DNA from: Spironucleus salmonicida
Lineage: Eukaryota; Fornicata; Diplomonadida; Hexamitidae
DNA: 64,000 nucleotides
NCBI GenBank assembly: GCA_000497125.2
Contig: CM035317.1
Location: forward strand, 132,001-196,000
Direction: 5' to 3'
The position numbers and the translations under genes are program-made. Every line of letters begins with the position of its first letter. Within the stretch, counting starts at the first letter, position 1. This document shows positions 60,675 through 64,000 of this stretch, one piece after another. The notes under the pieces were generated by a model. It saw nothing but the letters and a program-made list of their open reading frames with translations. It was not told where the DNA came from and did no database searches.

Positions 60675-62435
60675 TCACTCTTTATTACATTCTTGGCCGT
60701 GCTCGACCTGTCCAGCAGGGCAGGCGAAGGCCAGCTCGAAGCCAGCAACTTAAACTTAAGTTAATGTGCTGATAACGTCGAGAACGGTAATTTCGTTGAT
60801 CCCAGATTTGAGATAAACTCCAGGGCAGTACATTCTAGAGTAGTGATTCTTAGACTGGTCGTCTTTGACATTCCAGTATCTGCCGATGTTGATACCATTA
60901 ACAAATACATAACCTTTCTTGAAGTTCTTCAAGTCCAGGTACGTGTCAGTTTGGTTAGCCGTGAACTGGCCTTGGAAAAGACCACCAATGAAGCTTCCTT
61001 CGGTAAGTTTCTCTACAGGTTTGAAGTTTTCAATATCTAGCAAACTGAGCTTAAAATTAGTCATTTTGGAGTTATTGAAGAGGTTTAAGCCCCAAAGACC
61101 TTTTAAGTCGTCGGTATAAGAATATCCTGGGAATCCAGAATGACCACTAGTGTCAACAACAATCTTGAGTAACCCTGATTTGGTATCCTCGATGAGATAG
61201 TTAAAACTAACATCCTATTATCTATCAAAAGTATGAATTAGTTCGCCGTCAAGATAAATTTAGGCGTAATCTCTAACTTTTTCGAAAGAAAATATACCAG
61301 ATGAGTTGGGAGTTATCTATATTTCATAAATTCCCATACCTTCTCTTTAGTTTTATGACTCAAATGTTGGTGGCTCTACAAAAGTTCCTTTGCTGACGAA
61401 GTTTTAGGCCTCGATTGTTCCTACTTTCTTCATTGTAAATTCTTAAACAGATTACATAGGTAAAACATCAACTTTATCTTCATTTGAACCCTTGATTTAT
61501 TTTTATAATCTTAAAAATGAAGGGGTAGGATATCCATTTTCAGTAAGGGGTGCACCAAAATCATTGCTTGTAGTGTACGCATCATAAGTCATAGAACTAA
61601 TGCCACCTGCCTCTAAACCAAAACTAGTACCACCACAAATTGGGAAGAAAATCATGCTCTGCTTATTTTTCAACTCGTCTTAAATTCTCAGAATTTTTTA
61701 CTTTGGTGAATCGGACAGATAGGTTGTAGCACCGCCTGTATACTTGTTTCCATAATAAACAGGCCAGTGAGGCCATGATTTTTATACTGTATCAACTTCA
61801 TATTACTCAACACTCCCGCTAAGACCTATTGCTGCACCTTGTAGATTGTTAAGTTTAGTTGCAGATTCTAAAAGAGTGAATGGACCGAATATACCATTAG
61901 AAATATACAGTTAACGTAGTAAACGTAAATAATCTCCACTGACAGAATCAAGTCCGGTTAATTAATCAAGTTGAATCATGGCAACATTTTCAACATTCTT
62001 TTTGACTATTTCAGATACAGCCTAAATATATGCAGAAACTCCAGCTACCCAAACTTTATCATTGACATCTCTAGAAGAAACATTGATGTAATGCATTCTT
62101 ATGGGAACTCCTCCAATAGCAGTATAATAGTGTGATTGAGGACCAGGTCTAAGAATAAGCTATAAATCATGCTTTTTACATAATTAAATAAAATTAGATA
62201 GATTGTTTTACTCAGTGGTAAAATCTAAACTTCCATCTGCTTATTCAATGGCATTCCAGTTGAGCTAAACAACCATCGTATTGATTCCCATGGTTTTAGC
62301 AGATATAATTCTATTTTCCCAATATTAGTGAGGGATTCTGATTAAATCAATAGCTCCACCTACTATTTGAAACTCTTAATCATCTAAAGTAAATTAAGTT
62401 CGATTCCAACCAAAAATTGATAATGCGATTAACAT
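60675..62435 (-). CDS. GH35 beta-galactosidase-like protein, 586 residues
   Basis: Open with many TAA/TAG glutamines; N terminus MLIALSIFGW is signal-peptide-like. GH35 landmarks: FTLDDQEFQIVGGAIDLIR, GINTMVVQLNWNAIE, LILRPGP near residue 95-100, MIQLDQLTG at 153-161, and a C-terminal jelly-roll part with KGYVFVNGINIGRYW and CPGVYLKSGINEITVLD. The family cleaves terminal beta-galactose. The acid/base Glu of the usual QxENEYG motif is not present (QLDQLTG). The usual nucleophile Glu region reads WPVYYGNKYTGG, also without Glu. The AEW after RPGP is missing too. It is an intact frame but probably not an active galactosidase. It converges with HCP, 63 bp apart. GAGTGAC at the stop. Confidence 0.85.
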
Positions 62436-63629
62436 TTATGAAAGTAAGTGTGATAATAGTATTATATAATTTTTAACATATATTGAGTTTTATTCTTAAA
62501 TTGGCTTCACATTTTAAATAATCTCTATTACTATATAATATATTGTTTCAATATACTTTGGTATTATCAATTAGTAAATCATTTTATTTATTTTGTAAAA
62601 TGAAGCAAAAAAACATAGTATATCATTTATTATTAAAATACAAGTGATTTATCACTGATAATATCAAAATATGCAGTTTCAACAGATAAATTACATACCA
62701 TAAAAATATTACGAGAATAAAATTTAATTTCCCTAGAGGACTACATAAATATACTTCCACGAGGAGCACAATGTTAAATTGACGTTTTTTTAAGTATATT
62801 TAACTATTTTTCTTCATTATATGTTTACGTGTCTTGTATTTATAATTTGTTATTTTTCTATATTAAGAATGTTTATTAGTTTATTATATAGTAATTAGAA
62901 TACATAAGTAAACATTTCGAATTTATGAAATAATTTTCCATATTGACTGAAATTATACAATAATCCTTATTTTCCCCGTGTTTTAATTATTTATAGAGTA
63001 AAGGTACAAGAGAAAGAAATATAATACGACATATTATATATATTAATTTTTGCGTATTTCTCTATACATCTAATGATTTATATATTTTTAAAAAATTCAT
63101 CTATTAGTATATTCTATTGGTATATAAATATAAATAAAAATAAAAAAGTAAGTTTAAATTATCATAAACACAGTCTTCTTATAAATTTTACAAAATCATA
63201 AAGTGAATACATAGGTTGCAAAGGATAAATTCACAAAATTTATACATATTTTCTATAAATCAATATAATAATAATAATTATTATTATTTTTGCTTTACTA
63301 ATTTGTATTTATTGTTTTATAGATAACATATTTTATGCGTAACTTATACATAAATCTTGAAAAGATTTGCAAAAACAACATGTTATGAAAATTATATCAT
63401 TGAATCGATTATTGATTTTTATTAACCCGCAACAAACCGGAAATATTCATCTTAACCATTTAGTTTTATATAATTGTTACATACTCAATGTATAAAATGT
63501 TAATTTTAATGATTATTACCTTATATAATTCTATTATAAAATATACAAAATTTGTATACCTAAAATAGAGTAATAATAGAATAACTATTATCTTAATTAA
63601 GATTTTACAAAATCAATTTATTCTCAAAA
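62436..63629. other. Divergent intergenic region
   Basis: About 1.2 kb of AT-rich DNA between the GH35 gene and the oxidoreductase gene; it should contain both promoters. No motif recognised. Confidence 0.5.

Positions 63630-64000
<371 letters not shown>

Overview
The window reads as nuclear DNA of a hexamitid diplomonad, an anaerobic flagellate of the Hexamita / Trepomonas / Spironucleus group. Three things point there. (1) Recognisable proteins stay open only if TAA and TAG are read as glutamine and TGA is the sole stop; a pyruvate:ferredoxin oxidoreductase gene even begins ATG-TAG. (2) The metabolic genes are those of an oxygen-poor cell: the same oxidoreductase and a hybrid cluster protein. 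(3) The commonest family is CxxC-rich type I membrane proteins (CRMPs, cousins of the Giardia variant surface proteins). The very AT-rich, roomy intergenic DNA and the many repeats suggest a large repeat-laden genome such as a free-living Hexamita; the genus is an inference.

Layout. 1-5.8 kb: a palindrome (arms 1-858 and 1440-2297) carrying a CRMP 3' end, a CRMP with a G10-tract frameshift, and a palmitoyl-protein thioesterase (PPT). 5.7-15.9 kb: a second, 4.45-kb-arm palindrome with a mirrored CRMP pair, whose outer breakpoints lie inside two mirrored PPT genes. 15.9-21.9 kb: the second PPT, a decayed CRMP, and a long CRMP whose start codon lies antisense in the decayed one. 21.9-29.5 kb: a third palindrome with mirrored histone H2A plus a small helical gene; its 4.9-kb spacer holds a GC-rich CRMP and two unknown genes. 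30-38.5 kb: a GH20 hexosaminidase-like gene, a 780-residue CRMP, a small coiled-coil gene and an 853-residue CDC7-like kinase. 38.5-52 kb: a decayed membrane-protein gene, four more CRMP genes (one decayed) within a segmental duplication, and two small unknown genes. 52.6-55.8 kb: fossil of a family B DNA polymerase element. 57-64 kb: an unknown helical protein, hybrid cluster protein, a GH35 beta-galactosidase-like gene and the 5' end of the oxidoreductase gene.

Main themes. Near-identical mirror arms beside diverged mirrored flanks suggest gene conversion acting on surface-protein and housekeeping genes. The CRMPs vary by tail swapping, module loss, homopolymer frameshift and 5' replacement, and almost all lack an obvious signal peptide. 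Two glycosidase homologues have lost family catalytic residues. Many genes carry AGTGA at or beside the stop codon, resembling the Giardia polyadenylation signal. Positions and reading frames were worked out by hand from the sequence; family names rest on motif recognition, not on database searches.
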